Shown here in pieces: positions 44,050-55,630 of a stretch of 64,000 nt of DNA; within the stretch, counting starts at the first letter, position 1; the number at the start of each line of letters is the position of its first letter. The position numbers and the translations under genes are program-made. The stretch is from Ulva prolifera (Eukaryota > Chlorophyta > Ulvophyceae > Ulvales > Ulvaceae). Location of the stretch: assembly GCA_023078555.1 (NCBI GenBank), contig CM041200.1, positions 4,802,936 to 4,866,935 of the forward strand. Reading direction: 5' to 3'. A model generated the notes under the pieces. It worked only from the letters and a program-made list of their open reading frames with translations, was not told where the DNA came from and did no database searches.

Positions 44050-45157
44050 ATGGCAGCCAGCACAGCGTGTGGCCTATTCAGGCCTGGGTCGCAAGCTCGT
44101 GCATGTCGACGCCCACTTGAAGTTTCTCGGGGTCGACAACGGAATGTGCCGTCGCCTGATTGTTCATGGGGTGCGTCGCTGAAATGTTCATCAGCATGCC
44201 GACGCAGTCCTGCCCGACGTGCTGTACGCCAAGTCTAGACCCTCCAGAGGGACGAGACGGTACAAGAGATTCAAATATCGAACTGCTGCAGGGGGCTCAA
44301 GAAGTTCTCTATGTCTGCGCCATGAAATTGATGTGCGCTATCTACTTGCGAACATCCATGCCGCCCCGCGTTGTCCCCCCTGCTGGCCCACATGCCGCAG
44401 CACAAGTATAGCTTTCTTTTATATCTGTGGCATTTTTAATGCAGGTCTGCCCAACTGCTTCCATCTCAGATAGCAACTACACTGACAAGCCCATCCCCAA
44501 TGCTTTTTGGCGAGCCTTCAGTGCTCTAATCTACTTGATACCAACCATGGACACAATCCAACTCGGTGTCACAACGTATGGAATTGTTCCACAGACCCTT
44601 ATCCTGTTCGAAGTTGGAGGTGAGTTCCGCTGATTGGCCTATGTCAGTAGCTGCTGAGCTTCCGTGAAGATGCAGACCCCAGGACTGCGCAACAGGCGTT
44701 GCTCCATCAATCAATTTAAGCAATTTTCGTGTGCATGCATCTGCTGACACGCATTGTGCATCAGAGGACGCAATGGAGGGTCTCAGCTTGCTGTGATGCA
44801 CATACAGGGCGGTACATCGAATACTACTGGGGGCATCAAATGGTGCCGCTAGTGCTCTTCTTCCTGGTGTTCCTGGCCATCGTTAAGAACAAAAGACTGC
44901 ATCATTTCGTTCGGTTCAACGCGATGCAAGCAATGATGTTGGACATCTTGATCATGCTTCCGACTGTCGTCAATGCCTACATCCCGGCGGAGCTCTTCTG
45001 GACTGTCCTCGGAATGGGCTTCACGTCCATTTGCTTCATGGGCATGTTCATCGCGCTAGCTTATGCAGTCATCTTCACGTTAGCTGGAAAATACGCGGAC
45101 ATCCCCTTCGTGTCGGATTCTGTCTACATGCAGGTGTACCAGATCGAGTTTTTGTAA
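44050..45157 (+). CDS. TIC20: TIC20-family inner-envelope import channel protein
   Basis: TIC20 is a four-helix membrane protein of the plastid inner envelope and part of the translocon that imports precursor proteins. Exons 44050-44223, 44445-44619 and 44808-45157 join cleanly into 232 residues. The start (MAASTACGLFRPGSQARACR) is a typical transit peptide. Then come NAFWRAFSALIYLIPTMDTI and the family core HFVRFNAMQAMMLDILIMLP, followed by hydrophobic helices to VSDSVYMQVYQIEFL. The core motif (R-FVRFN-MQA--LDIL--LP) is diagnostic of the Tic20/Ycf60 family. The first donor is GTACGC. TGTAA overlaps the stop codon at 45153-45157. It starts 300 bases from the divergent lumen-type gene. Confidence 0.9.
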
Positions 45158-46034
45158 CAATCTGCCCTTTCTGGAGGGGCAACTGATGTCTATGAATATA
45201 CATCAGTAAATAGGCGGCCCGGCAAGAATGCAGGCAGCTCTGTAGGCGATGCAGGCGCATGTTTTTTGCCTCGGGTACATTTTGTTTATGATGCCACACG
45301 TTCAGGGTGAAATTGGTGCACTTGTCAAATCCTGTTCCTCGAAAAACAGAAATTCTCTTCCTGTTTGGTTGTTTATCGTTTATGTTCTGTTCCGCAGGTA
45401 TTCAAATGAATAAGGTCGCTTGAGACTGAAATTGTTCATGTCGGAACTGACAGGGTGCAGCCAATTGGTGAAGTTCTCGGGCTCCCTTCCATGCATTGTG
45501 CTGCGGTATCATGGAGCTTCCTGTTGCTAGGCGATCGTTGCAAATTCCCATCATACAGCGTTACTGTCCACTTCACAATTCACGGCTGACAGTCAATGTC
45601 CATGCTGGCTAACACCCAAAATTGCTTTTTTTCCCCAACTCAGCAGATGTGACGCACTCCGGCTATGCTGTCAATGCACTTCATAGCCTCTAGTTTATGT
45701 TCCAGATGCGTACTGCAATTCCACGGAGGTCTGGCGCATGGTCGCAACTCCTGTGTGCATACATGCATCATGGCCTTCTCATGCCATGAGCTGAACAGCA
45801 TCAAGCAAGCTCAGCCAGTCAACGAGATGCATCATTGCATGAGGTGCTGGATATGTGTGCATGTACACTGATCAGTTGATCGGGCTCTCGCTTGTAGACT
45901 GCCATTAGATCATTCCACGGCTGAAGGCTGAGGGCACTTACATGGCATTTGTAATCACCGGATGAACAAACAAAAACGTGATAAAGCACGTTATAGTGCC
46001 ATTTCTGGGGTAGAGACGTCATCGTGTTGCTGCG
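45158..46034. other. Intergenic; no gene seen
   Basis: Moderately AT-rich DNA between two plus-strand genes. Short frames on both strands show no protein-like pattern. It should contain the promoter of the CUEDC2-like gene. Confidence 0.4.
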
Positions 46035-47260
46035 ATGCAAACGTTCGGGGATCTCGTTCGTGCGTATCTGGGAGCTGAAGATGTAGACAGCACCATCGTC
46101 GACTACCTCGTCAACGTCGCTGCAGATGTTCATGACGAGTCCATGACCATCGAAGACTATGTCGATCTTGTGAGTATAGCCAATCCTGCCTGTGTAGCGT
46201 ATGGGCACATGCGGACAAAGGTAACAACGGTTCGGCTGATAACTGTTGTTGCATCTACTGCGCAGGTGCTTCAGATGATGCCTGATTCCAGATTGAACAG
46301 CAGTGGACGAGATGTAGCTGCAATATGTTTTAGTGATCTACTAGAGGAGGTAAGCCGCAAACCGTCCCTGAGGTGCCTATCATGTACACCGTCCCCAGTG
46401 CTCTGAACATCCCGATTGTGCAGGCCAGAAGTTCAGCACAAGGCGCTGGAAGACCACCTGACGGCAGCATATCTGGATCTGCAGGGGACGGGTCTGACCC
46501 GGACTGGCTATCAGAGCTGATGCTGCGCAACAGAAGCTGTCCACACACAGCTGTAGACTCGACTCAAGAAAGCGCTCCAGACGGCAGGCAAAGGCTGTTA
46601 TCTGACATATCAATGCTGTCAGAAGTTACGGGAAACTGCCTCGAGGCTGCCTTCTTGGAGCATATCCTTTGTAGGGCAGGTGGCAATGTGCAGGTATGTC
46701 CGCTTCGCGCATGTGCCAAAGCTTGAAACAGGAGGATGCTCGCCAGCGATAGAAAACTTGTTCGTTCATTCGCGAGGTTACGGTCACAGCGTTTGTCATG
46801 GTGTGTGTTATGCAGGCTGCAGTATGCTGGCTGATGGAACAGGAGGATGTGCCACAACTTCAGTGTGAATGGCAAGAAGGAACACAGAAGAACGCAAGCA
46901 TCGACCGGGAGGAGACTGCAGAGATCAAAGAGCATCAGAATATAAAAAAATCCATTGTGAGGCAATTCGCTTTTGCGGAGGAGAAACCACGAGGGACAAG
47001 CCGCTGTGCTGCGATGCCATGGGGGCACACCAAATATGCCGAATCTGCGGATCCGCCACAGGCAAGATTCAAACAGTCTCTGCAGTCATTATGCTGACAT
47101 CTGTGGCTCAAGTGCAGCTTGCTTGCAGGTTCGGTACCGAGATGGGATGAAAGTGACATCACGAGGAGAAAAGCACATCATCGTCAGCAAGCCAGAATGG
47201 GATGGTGGCAGCAGGGGTAAAGTGTACACAAAAGGGAAACGGGGCAAGGGATTTAGCTGA
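46035..47260 (+). CDS. CUEDC2-like CUE-domain protein
   Basis: CUEDC2 in animals binds ubiquitin through a CUE domain and affects NF-kB signalling and the anaphase checkpoint; the algal role is unknown. Exons 46035-46169, 46266-46349, 46424-46693, 46816-47061 and 47129-47260 give 288 residues, almost the 287 of the human protein. The N-terminal domain (VDSTIVDYLVNVAADVHDES) and the CUE-type helix (EHILCRAGGNVQAAVCWLME) match, as does the C-terminal block IKEHQNIKKSIVRQFAFAEE ... VRYRDGMKVTSRGEKHIIV, which parallels human 'LKSFILQKYMMVD ... LIRYIDNQVVSTKGERF'. The last intron (47062-47128) begins GCAAGA, a GC-AG intron, since no GT donor gives the right phase. Confidence 0.8.
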
Positions 47261-47644
47261 GTTCAGATGGGCTAGAATTGCACTGGCAGCCGTAAACCAG
47301 ACCAGCGGCCTGTGAAAAGTCCCGAGCCAGGCAGTTCATGCCGCGACAGTCTGAATGCGTACTACATGCTGACAGCCTCCGGAACTGCGAGACTTGGAAG
47401 CTACAGGCACTGGTGACGTGCGAGTGCTTTTGAGTGCCGCCTGCAACAACGGATGCAAGTGGCAGACTTACACAAACATGTAGGCAAGCACATGCTTGCA
47501 CTGTCACACAGGAAACAGTATGCATAGCCAAGTCCCGAAACCGTTGGCGTTGCTATTACTGCATCAGACAAAGGCACAAACTATCACGGGCATTTCCTGC
47601 CCGGCTATCCGGGAGCATAGACTCAGGTGCCCATGGCACCAGAC
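47261..47644. other. Convergent 3' regions
   Basis: Lies between the stops of the CUEDC2-like gene (plus) and PPD6 (minus) and presumably holds both 3' untranslated regions. A minus-strand TGTAA is present near 47468. No gene was seen. Confidence 0.4.
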
Positions 47645-48942
47645 CTATGCCCTGAATGTCTCGAGCATGGTCTTCAACTTGCCCTTGGATCGGGCATACT
47701 GCTTCTCGTTTGCAGACAAGCAGAACAGAAGTGCTAAGTCACCCTTCACTGTGCATGCTGTGAGGGTGTGAGGCCCTTGTGTGCCATACGTCGCATACAC
47801 CTGCACTCAGCAACAGCACGGTGAAGCGGAGTCACTGGATACAGATAGCCCATCTTCAGGTTGCCATCACTCGATCAAATGCATCACGTGGTCGCATATG
47901 CTAGAGGCATGGTCGCATGCAAACGCCACAGAAGGAAGCGTACATCGTAGTAGTAGTACGTCAGGCCATCGTCAAGCACCTGAGAGGACATGTCTACCAC
48001 GTCTTCCAGGTCCAGATATGTGCCGGTGATGAATGGACCAACAGATGAGATGAAGGCTTCAGGTGTTCCGATGTCTTCGATTTTGGCATCTTTCTTGTTT
48101 GTCAGTCGCACGAGTGGAGCTACGAGCACCTGCACTGAGACAGCAAGGTGTAGATTCTGAAGATGCGGGGTACATGATTGTAATTACATGTACAAGTCAG
48201 GCCTGGCTATGTTGTCCCGGGAAGGTTGAGAACAAGTGCAAGGCTTCATCGTGTTCTCGGGTTGCGCATGGCCATACCCTTGCACTGTTTGCATGTCTGA
48301 GTAGGACGGACTCAGAAGCATGACCACACCTGCGCCTTCCCTTCACTATCATTGGCGAAGATCACCTCGGTCCAGGGCTCTGCACACCTGGGTTGGCAGT
48401 AGTTTCCTGCACAACACGGGAATGTGTGAAGGTGGCTGACAGCTTCGAATCTCACCCTTGACAAAGCATGCATGATACGGCCGGATGCTTCCTCATCAAC
48501 ATGCTCGAACATGACATTCGCTGACAGTGAGCCAGCACGAAGCTTCTTCCGACCAAGTGGTCAGATGGGATGGCTCACCTGAAGAAATGTTTGCTACCTT
48601 TTTCTCTGACCATGATGGTGGGATAGCAAAGCGGTAGGGGTTATACCGGTCCACTGTGCCCGCACGGATCGCCGGCGTCTTGGTCTTGTCTGGCACGAAC
48701 AGGACGAAGTCTTTCACACCCGCTGATGGCAGATAGCTGCCCACCTCAGTACTTGCCAGCGCGGGCTTGCCCTGAAGTGCAAATGGCACAGACGCTGTAG
48801 CCAGCAATGCCGCTCGCCTGGAGGCAGCAGCCTGCCCCTGAGGCTGCGAGTGAGCCTTGGCCACGGTGCTCCTGCGAGAGCATCCTGTGCTGAACGTCCT
48901 GGCTGAGGTGGCCTGCACACGTTTGCCCTCCAGTGAGCACAA
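47645..48942 (-). CDS. PPD6: PsbP domain-containing protein 6, thylakoid lumen
   Basis: PPD6 is a soluble PsbP-like protein of the thylakoid lumen in plants. Exons (minus) 48942-48579, 48406-48330, 48129-47944 and 47800-47645 join in phase. After a targeting region (ASRRAALLATASVPFALQGK, cleavage near ALAS) the mature part follows plant PPD6 closely: AIRAGTVDRYNPYRFAIPPS, GNYCQPRCAEPWTEVIFAND, APLVRLTNKKDAKIEDIGTP, FISSVGPFITGTYLDLED, and the end GPHTLTACTVKGDLALLF ... EKQYARSKGKLKTMLETFRA. The two Cys in NYCQPRCAEPW are those proposed to form a disulfide in PPD6. Exon 1 has no ATG in frame before an upstream stop; 48942 is only the first start-like codon (TTG), so a short leading exon lies upstream. 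Confidence 0.92.
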
Positions 48943-48961
48943 GTGATGCTGTTCTGGTCCG

Positions 48962-49309
48962 TTAAGGTCTCATGGCGTCATGCAGCCGACGTGGTGGTAT
49001 CATTTGGCCTGTGGCACCTCTGGGTTTCTGCTCCTTCCCTTTCAATTCTGCAATAACTCGAGCCGGACCTAGCTTGAGCGCAACGTAGGGCAATACAACC
49101 ACTAGTATGCTCGGAATGACTCGCACCATGGTGTTAAGCACTACCCGATGAGCTTGATCGAGGCAGAATCTGGTCGCGTTGCTGAGTCGATACGCAGCAA
49201 AAAGCCAGTGGTCCACATTAAGGAATATGAAACAGACAGTCTCGATGAAAGCTGGTGTTTGATAAGGGTCTACGTGCGGTATTGAGGCATCTGTCAGGCC
49301 AAAGGGCAT
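48962..49309 (-). CDS. Open reading frame of doubtful status
   Basis: An ATG-started frame of 115 codons with a hydrophobic stretch (MVRVIPSILVVVLPYVALKL) and a basic end. It fills the gap between PPD6 and the next plus-strand gene. It could contain the missing first exon of PPD6 or a separate small membrane protein; no homologue was recognised and it may be chance. Confidence 0.25.
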   Translation of the reverse strand: MPFGLTDASIPHVDPYQTPAFIETVCFIFLNVDHWLFAAYRLSNATRFCLDQAHRVVLNTMVRVIPSILVVVLPYVALKLGPARVIAELKGKEQKPRGATGQMIPPRRLHDAMRP

Positions 49310-49567
49310 GCTTCTCTACGGCGGGAGAAGCGAGCCACGCTGGCCACAACGATGGTGATTTCCGGATTCCCGCGTGTCGACGGCATACCTCGTCCCTGCA
49401 TCCCGCAAGCCCCGCAACGACCTTGGATGTACATCCGTAGAAGGAGGGAGCAGAATGTATGGTTTTTTCTACCGATGTATGGCCTGAGTAATGTGGTCCA
49501 GCAGCAACGCAAAGCCATTGAATCGTCAGTACGTACCAGACCATCAGGGGACATCATACCAGTAGCT

Positions 49568-50586
49568 ATGGGCACTGCTATCATCTGCATCGACATGCAA
49601 AATGATTTCTGTCTTCCAGACGCATCATTATTTGTCAAGGAGTCGCCGGCCTGTATCCCAAAGTGCAAGCAGCTGATTACAAAGGCGAGGGAGCTCAGCA
49701 TCCCTGTGATATGGGTCATCCGGGAACATGATCGTGATGGTGTGGCGAGAACTTGCCTGTAGACATCAAAGCTTCCTCATGTGCAAGTCTGCAGCCTTTT
49801 GATATCTCGGTGACTGTGGACATTACCGCTCTATGCAGCTGAGCTGTGCAGGGGTGGACGTCGAACACACTCGCCAGCATCTGTACAAGAACGGCCAAGG
49901 ACCGACTGTCACCGGCACGCCCGGCGCACAGATTGTGGCACAGCTCCAGCCACTGGAGTCTGAAGCAGTCATTGTGAAGAAACGCTTCAGTGCTTTCTTC
50001 AACACGCCGCTGGATGGTGTTCTGCGCAGGTGGGTGCACTGGCACAGCGATCCTCAGCATGCTTGCCAACAAGTCTCCTGGTGGGCTGCTGTCATGACAG
50101 CCGGGTAGCTTGGCCGGGTAGCTTGGCAGTCATACCATCTTTTTGCCATGGCAGAATCGTACCTGCATCCTTGACCACCTCAGACATACAAGGTCTCGAA
50201 CCTGGGGCAAGAGCTGGTGGCATGAGACCCAAGTTTGCTAGCATTCCAATTGCTTGAACTGTGCAGAAAAGGAATCCAGAACTTGATTCTCTGCGGCGTC
50301 CAAACGCCAAACTGCATCCGTGCCTGTGCCTTTGATGGCATCTGCCTGGACTACCATGTCACAGTGTCGGCCGATGCGACTGCGTCAGCCAGTCAAGCAG
50401 TACAAGAAGCGAACTTACATGGTGTGTTCCCATGCCTCAATACTTGCGTGCTCCTGAATTCATGTGCCACTCTATCTGGCCTGCCACAGCCGTTCACAGA
50501 AGATTTGGCAATCGGTGTGTACAGATATGTCCAACATCGGCGTCAAGATAGCAACCACCCAAGGCATCGTGGACGCCTTGGCTTGA
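49568..50586 (+). CDS. Isochorismatase-family cysteine hydrolase
   Basis: Members hydrolyse isochorismate, nicotinamide or related amides with an Asp-Lys-Cys triad. Exons 49568-49739, 49852-50029, 50267-50421 and 50525-50586 give 188 residues. The triad is visible: Asp in AIICIDMQNDF, Lys in VIVKKRFSAFFNTPLD, Cys in CGVQTPNCIRACAFDG. The stretch IREHDRDGVDVEHTRQHLY and the end DMSNIGVKIATTQGIVDALA match the plant group typified by Arabidopsis At3g16190, whose substrate I cannot state. The ATG at 49568 puts the first strand where the family has it; the frame is open further upstream to 49352, so an N-terminal extension is possible. No targeting peptide is evident with this start. Confidence 0.88.
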
Positions 50587-51678
50587 AGTCTGCACCGTGG
50601 GTCAATCCAGCATGCTCCACGTATGTCAGCCTTCTCCAAGGCGCAGCCAGCGGAGCCCCTGTATACGATTTCCTTGCCCTCCACAACGTAATGAAATCCT
50701 GGCTTCCTGGCTCGAGGTCGACCTGTATGGCCACCTCCAGTGGAAGCTCCCGAGCTGCAGCAGAGAATCCCTCCCTCAGAACCTTTTCGCTCGCACTGCA
50801 GTGACTGCAGCTGCTCTCAGCCCCTCTGCTCAAGGTACAGCTCTGTTCTGACCAACCTTGACACCTCCCTGATGCCGCAAGCGCTCAGCGGTGCCTATTC
50901 CTCGTCCGTTTCCCGGCCCCGGTCACACACCATAAGGAATCGGCACACAAGCCACTGCCCTGTCTCCCACCATAGTTCTCGTGATGTGAGGGCTTCGAGC
51001 TGCTTTCGGACAGCTCCACGTGGATGTGTCAGGGAATGTCGGGTCGCCACCCACCTGAAGAGGTATATCCGGTGCCACTTCAGGCAGGGGTGTGGGTGTG
51101 GGTGTAGGCGTAACCGTGCAACCATCCGGTGCCTGGACCAAACACCGCATGCTTTGCCTGGTGCCTGATTTGGTGTTCTGGATGTTTAGTGCCCCACTGG
51201 ATGCCAGGTGCCGAGTTGTAGTGAGCCGTGTGTTGAGGTCGCGCAGCGTGCCTACACGCTCGAGATGGTTGCTGGACCTTGAGGTGGTGGATGAGTTGCT
51301 GTTTCGCAACTGTAGAACACCTGGTGTGCATGGCATGCTACGTTTGCGTGCTGCTGACTTGTCATTGGACTGCGGTTCCCTTGCGTGCTCTGGCGCGTCC
51401 ATTTCAAGGATGATGTGGCCCACACCAGCTTCAGATCGCTTCACTGTATGGGTACGCCACATCGCAAATTCCAACTCAGCCTCCGGTTCGATGTGTGTGA
51501 CACACACATGTGACGCACATTGTTCAGGGACCCAGTGTTGTTTTGTGTGCTGATGAGCCAGTTGCACAGCATGCCCCTTTCTTTGCGGGCAGTGTTGTGT
51601 GGGCACAGTGGGGTTTGCCGCGCTGTATAACGGCTGCGATGTGGCTTGATTGTGCTTTGTAGCTGTGCAGCTCCTCAT
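50543..51678 (-). CDS. Hypothetical protein, minus strand
   Basis: Two protein-like minus-strand frames probably belong to one gene. Frame 51678-50923 includes EPEAELEFAMWRTHTVKRSE, SRSSNHLERVGTLRDLNTRL and a short TPTPTPTP run; an unplaced intron follows. Frame 50833-50543 reads SEKVLREGFSAAARELPLEV and DFITLWRARKSYTGAPLAAP. The start is uncertain (a Met in FAMWRTH, or upstream). If the last frame is coding to its stop, its end overlaps the 3' end of the isochorismatase-family gene by 44 bases in the opposite direction. No family was recognised. Confidence 0.4.
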
Positions 51679-53681
51679 TGCTGGGTGCTTTTCCGACTAT
51701 GTGTAGTAACACAGCAAACCCTATGCACCTGGGTAACGGGAGAGTGCGATGCATGTACAACATAGCAATGGTGCCCCACTCAAGTGACCAACCCCCTGGC
51801 CCAACACAAAGCGAGATTGTAAGTGGATTTTCCTGCTTTGTCGACCATCGCAGAGTTTCCTGTTTTCATGACGGTATCTCACGACATGAGCGGGATAGAT
51901 GGACTTCGCTTGTTACGACTGTTTCGGAAGTAGGCAACAGCGAATATCTCGAGATACACACATCCAGTGTAGCAGACACGTCAAAGACCGGTATACAGCT
52001 CCACTTGAAATAGGAGCTTGGTAGATATGAGGTACAGCGGACGATCAGCGCGCATGCAATGTCTACATACGCATCTGTGCGCATTGCCGCAGTGTGCACG
52101 GCTATGTGCGCCCATCAATCAAGCGCCGTCAAATTTGAGTTCCGCTTCTAGATTCTACTTGCTTGTGGCAAGGTCCGCGAGCTGAGCTCCAGTGTTGACG
52201 TGGTACGTGGACCCATGTTATTGTTGCGATGCCACGGTGCTCGGGTTCCCTTATATAGCGGACCCGGGGGTGGGATGGTGTCATTGTGGTCACCAATTGA
52301 CGGTGTCCTTTTCACGGTCAGGCATGGCACAAAGGCAGCAACGACGCTAGATTTGCGCACGATGGCTGCAAAGACTATATAGATCCAAAAATCGACTAAT
52401 CTGTCGTGATACGGTCATACCACCAGGAAAACAGGCGATCCCATCAGAACTCGCAACTTAAGCCTGGTTGGGCAGGATTAGTACTGGGCTGAGTGATCTC
52501 CTGGGAATCCCCTGTGCTGTATCGCTTTTGGCGACATCTCGTCTGTGTCATTCCTGTTGTGTCATCGCTTGCCCAGTCTCCGCGGGAAACCTGTGTTGCA
52601 TCAGCAAAGACTTGTAAAGCCGACCATTGTGAAAGAAGCAAATCGTGATGGTAAAAACAACATGAGACCAGGTGGCACATTCCAAGCACTTCCCCGCCAG
52701 CAGTTGCGGCAAATGTGGTAGCCTGTCCCCTGCCCGTCAAGCTCCGGTCAAGGCATGCGGGCAATGGTGCCAGACATATTGCAGCAGGCAAAGTTGTAGA
52801 CATGGCAGCTGATCTTAGCACCATCACAAAGTGGACAACCCTGGCCCTGGAGCACTGACGGCCTGCACACTGCCCCAGGTCGATGTTCGCTCCACACGGC
52901 CACCCCAGGGCCACGCTGACTATTCAAGCCGGCCGTTCTGCCCGGCCTAGGCATCCCTATCACAGGCTACCGCCACTTTCGGGCCCGCCTTGTGTAGGAG
53001 GCAAGCTATTTGCCTCGCTATCCACATGGCATCTTGGCAATTTCACATCCGCATTGCCGGGTGACCTGGCGCTGCACATGTGAGCTGTGGTTTGCAGACA
53101 GGTGCTGCCCGGGCCATGGCTAGAGCAAGCAGGCTTGACCGTTCTGGACAGGCTGTGGTATCACTGCGTACATGCTTGGTGAGCTCAAGGGTGGCGGTAG
53201 GGGGCGCCAGCCGTGGCGGCTGGTGCGGCTCGCCTCTGCCGGGCAGGCTGTGTGTTGGATCTGAACACCCCAGCCATCACAGTCACCGGCCGTGGTAGGG
53301 ACTTCTACGCAGCTGCAGGGGGGGGGGGGGGGGGGCGCTAGAGAGTGGAGTGTGGCATTGTGGCCGCTGCTGATCAGGCCGCATGGTTGTGAATGCTGGG
53401 GCTCCTGGGCGGTGTGGCTGATGCGACATACAGTGTGAGATGTTTTGCTTGTGCTTGTGCATATTCTTCTGCGATTGGGCAGCCAGGAATCGGCTCCAAG
53501 GCAAACAGACTTTGTAAAGCGTGGTGCCACAGGTAGCGCGTGCTGTCTCGGATGAACACAACAGGAGCAGTATGAATATGATAAATCATGCGCATGCGGG
53601 ACCAATCACAAGGACTTCCTTGCCACTGGTCTCGGCTTTGCAGGATGGAGGCCTCGGCAAGCTGCCAGATTGGGCAAGCAT
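51679..53681. other. Gene-poor DNA with an 18-base G run
   Basis: No gene was recognised. A run of 18 G stands at 53318-53335. A TTATATAG motif near 52252 is TATA-like without an obvious gene downstream. A 156-codon minus frame (52444-52914) shows no family pattern. Confidence 0.35.
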
Positions 53682-54343
53682 GAAGCCATGTGTGTGTTAC
53701 AAGGACAAAGCAAGCAAGGCAGGCAGCACCGCGAGCAGCGTCCAGGGGAACCGCACACCACGCAACAAGCCACATGCAGCACACACCAACACACCCACGC
53801 ACCGCCAGCACCCGCGCCGGCCACAGCCACACATGCACACACCCGACCAAACACACCCACAAACACACACAAGCACCCCCCCCCCAATTGGCGTGTGGGT
53901 GTGTGTGTTGGGGGTTGGGTCTGGGCCGCGTGCGAGTGCGTGGGTCGTGGGTCGGTTGTCAGTGTGTCGGTGCGTTTAGGGGTGGGTGCGTGTGGAGGTG
54001 CGTGTGGGGGTTGGTTCGTGTGGTAGTGTGTAGGAGTGTGGGGGTGTGTGGGTGCTTGTTGTGCCTTGGCGTTGACTGTTGCTCTCCTGTTGCGTGCGCG
54101 TCGCGTTGTTCGTGCTCTCCCTTTTGGTCCTGGCGGTGCTACCGGCCCCTCCGGCTTTTTCCTTTGTACCACACAAGCATCCCACCCAACACCCACAAGC
54201 ACACCCACACGCCTACCCCCACTCGCACCCCGCCCACCAGCCAGGCGCAAGAGCCCCGAAACACAGCACACGCAGCCAAGGCCGCCGAGCAGAGACAGCG
54301 AAACCCCTACAACAACCCCCGACCCGGGGAAGCCATGTGTGTG
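53682..54343. mobile_element. CA-rich repeat, copy B, bounded by 15-bp direct repeats
   Basis: GAAGCCATGTGTGTG occurs at 53682-53696 and again at 54329-54343, like a target-site duplication of the length left by LINE-driven insertion. The enclosed 632 bases begin TTACAAGGACAAAGC and end in CCCCCGACCCGGG. The first part (to about 53880) resembles the head of 23436-23770 and the last part (from about 54170) its tail. The middle is G/T-rich and reads, in reverse complement, like another copy of the head, so the unit is partly folded back. It has no poly(A) tail and no coding domain. Classification is open: SINE-like, fold-back or rearranged. Confidence 0.5.
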
Positions 54344-55012
54344 AACACAAGTGCAGTTGAGTGGAATGCATGGTCATCAGCGCCTCGTCATTGTCCGACA
54401 CTCCAGCGCATTGCCACATTCCACAGCAGGACCACGATAGGTCCACCACATCACACCACGGTGACAAGGTGTCAGAGCGTAGCGTTAACGTCACCTCTAG
54501 AAATTAGAGCAATGACATGCAAATGATTGCCAGCGAAGGGCTCGCTTGTAGCCGGGAGCAGCAGTGCAACTGGAGCTATAACCGTCTACACCTTCAACAC
54601 ATAATTCACTGGCATAAATGGGTTTATTTGCAGTGTATCCATCTGTATTTCTACAACTGCACCCTGCATGCCTGCGGAGTGCGGTACTGTGCCTGTGAGG
54701 TACGACCACGCAACGCTCAGTGCACAGCTGTAGCCACTCAGATCGACGAAACGGTTGTCTTTTTTTTTCCGTGTGATCATGCGAAGTGTGCGCCTGCCAC
54801 AATATCAACTGTAGGACGCTGAGGCTGCCCCTGCAATGTTATGTCTTGCCGAATTAGCAGCGCCTTTCGCCATGCTCACGAGTAGATCATGCGTCGATCT
54901 GTAGTCCATTCACCCCGGACAACAAAGCACAGCTCTCAACAAGTGAAGAAAGGCACGTCGATACCTTCTCCATACATATATCAGTCGAAGTGCTCTCTGA
55001 TTGGCACCGTGA
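54344..55012. other. Intergenic; no gene seen
   Basis: Between the CA-rich element and the BLOC1S1-like gene. A CATACATATAT motif near 54971 could be a TATA region for that gene, about 40 bases before its ATG. Nothing else was recognised. Confidence 0.35.
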
Positions 55013-55573
55013 ATGCATGCAGAGGACCACCTGCTCAACGCTGAGTGCCACCTACACGAGAGCCTGAAGCAGCTGCATCAGAATCAGGCAGATCATCAAT
55101 CGCAGGTGCAGGCTTAGCTGCACTTATCGCAACAGCATCGATGAGGCCAGCGGATCCTTCTTGCACAGTGACAAACGTGGAACGTGCAGGTACAGCACCG
55201 AGCGAAAGAGGCCAAAAAGCTGCTAGCAGCAGCGGAATCTGCGGTCACAGAATTTGAAGAAGGCTCGCAAGCATGGCTCAAGTTGGGAAAGCAGCTGGAC
55301 ACTGCATTGCGGCAGCTGGGAGACATCGATAATCTGTTCGACACATTGCAAGCACGGACATCGTCCCTGTCCCAGCGCATTGTCGCACTCATAGCACCGG
55401 CTGATCCGCCTGCATCACAGGCAGTACCTCCCTCAGGACAACCTCCGCAGGAGTCTGGGCAGGAAGCAGTTGATGTTGTCGCTGCAGCTGGGCCGTCACA
55501 GGCTGCAACCCATGCTGTGCCTCAGTCCCTCGACGATCACGCTGAAGGCAAGTCCGAGACGGGACCTGCGTGA
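55013..55573 (+). CDS. BLOC1S1: BLOC1S1/GCN5L1-like subunit
   Basis: BLOC1S1 is a small coiled-coil subunit of the BLOC-1 and BORC complexes, which act in endosome and lysosome trafficking. Exons 55013-55105 and 55190-55573 give 158 residues. The helix LHESLKQLHQNQADHQSQ is followed by RAKEAKKLLAAAESAVTEFE and the family's best block, QAWLKLGKQLDTALRQLGDI, then DNLFDTLQARTSSLSQRI. This parallels the human '[22 protein letters not shown]' segment in spacing, though the second Trp is Leu here. The last 55 residues are a disordered Pro/Ala/Gln-rich tail not found in the animal protein. The fit rests mainly on one block, so a related BLOC-1 subunit cannot be excluded. Confidence 0.6.
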
Positions 55574-55630
55574 TACATAACGGCAACAATTCCTCAGGCT
55601 TTGAGCGAAAAAGTCCGCCGAGCGTGAAGC

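Noticed and set aside
52444-52914. 156-codon minus-strand ATG frame
   Set aside because: No protein-like pattern, no homologue recalled and no exon neighbours.
53318-53335. 18-base G run as a regulatory or telomere-like site
   Set aside because: A plain mononucleotide run with no repeat structure around it; it may also be an assembly artefact.
53606-54271. 221-codon minus-strand and 278-codon plus-strand frames over the same DNA
   Set aside because: Both come from C/A- and G/T-rich low-complexity repeat sequence and differ from anything conserved.
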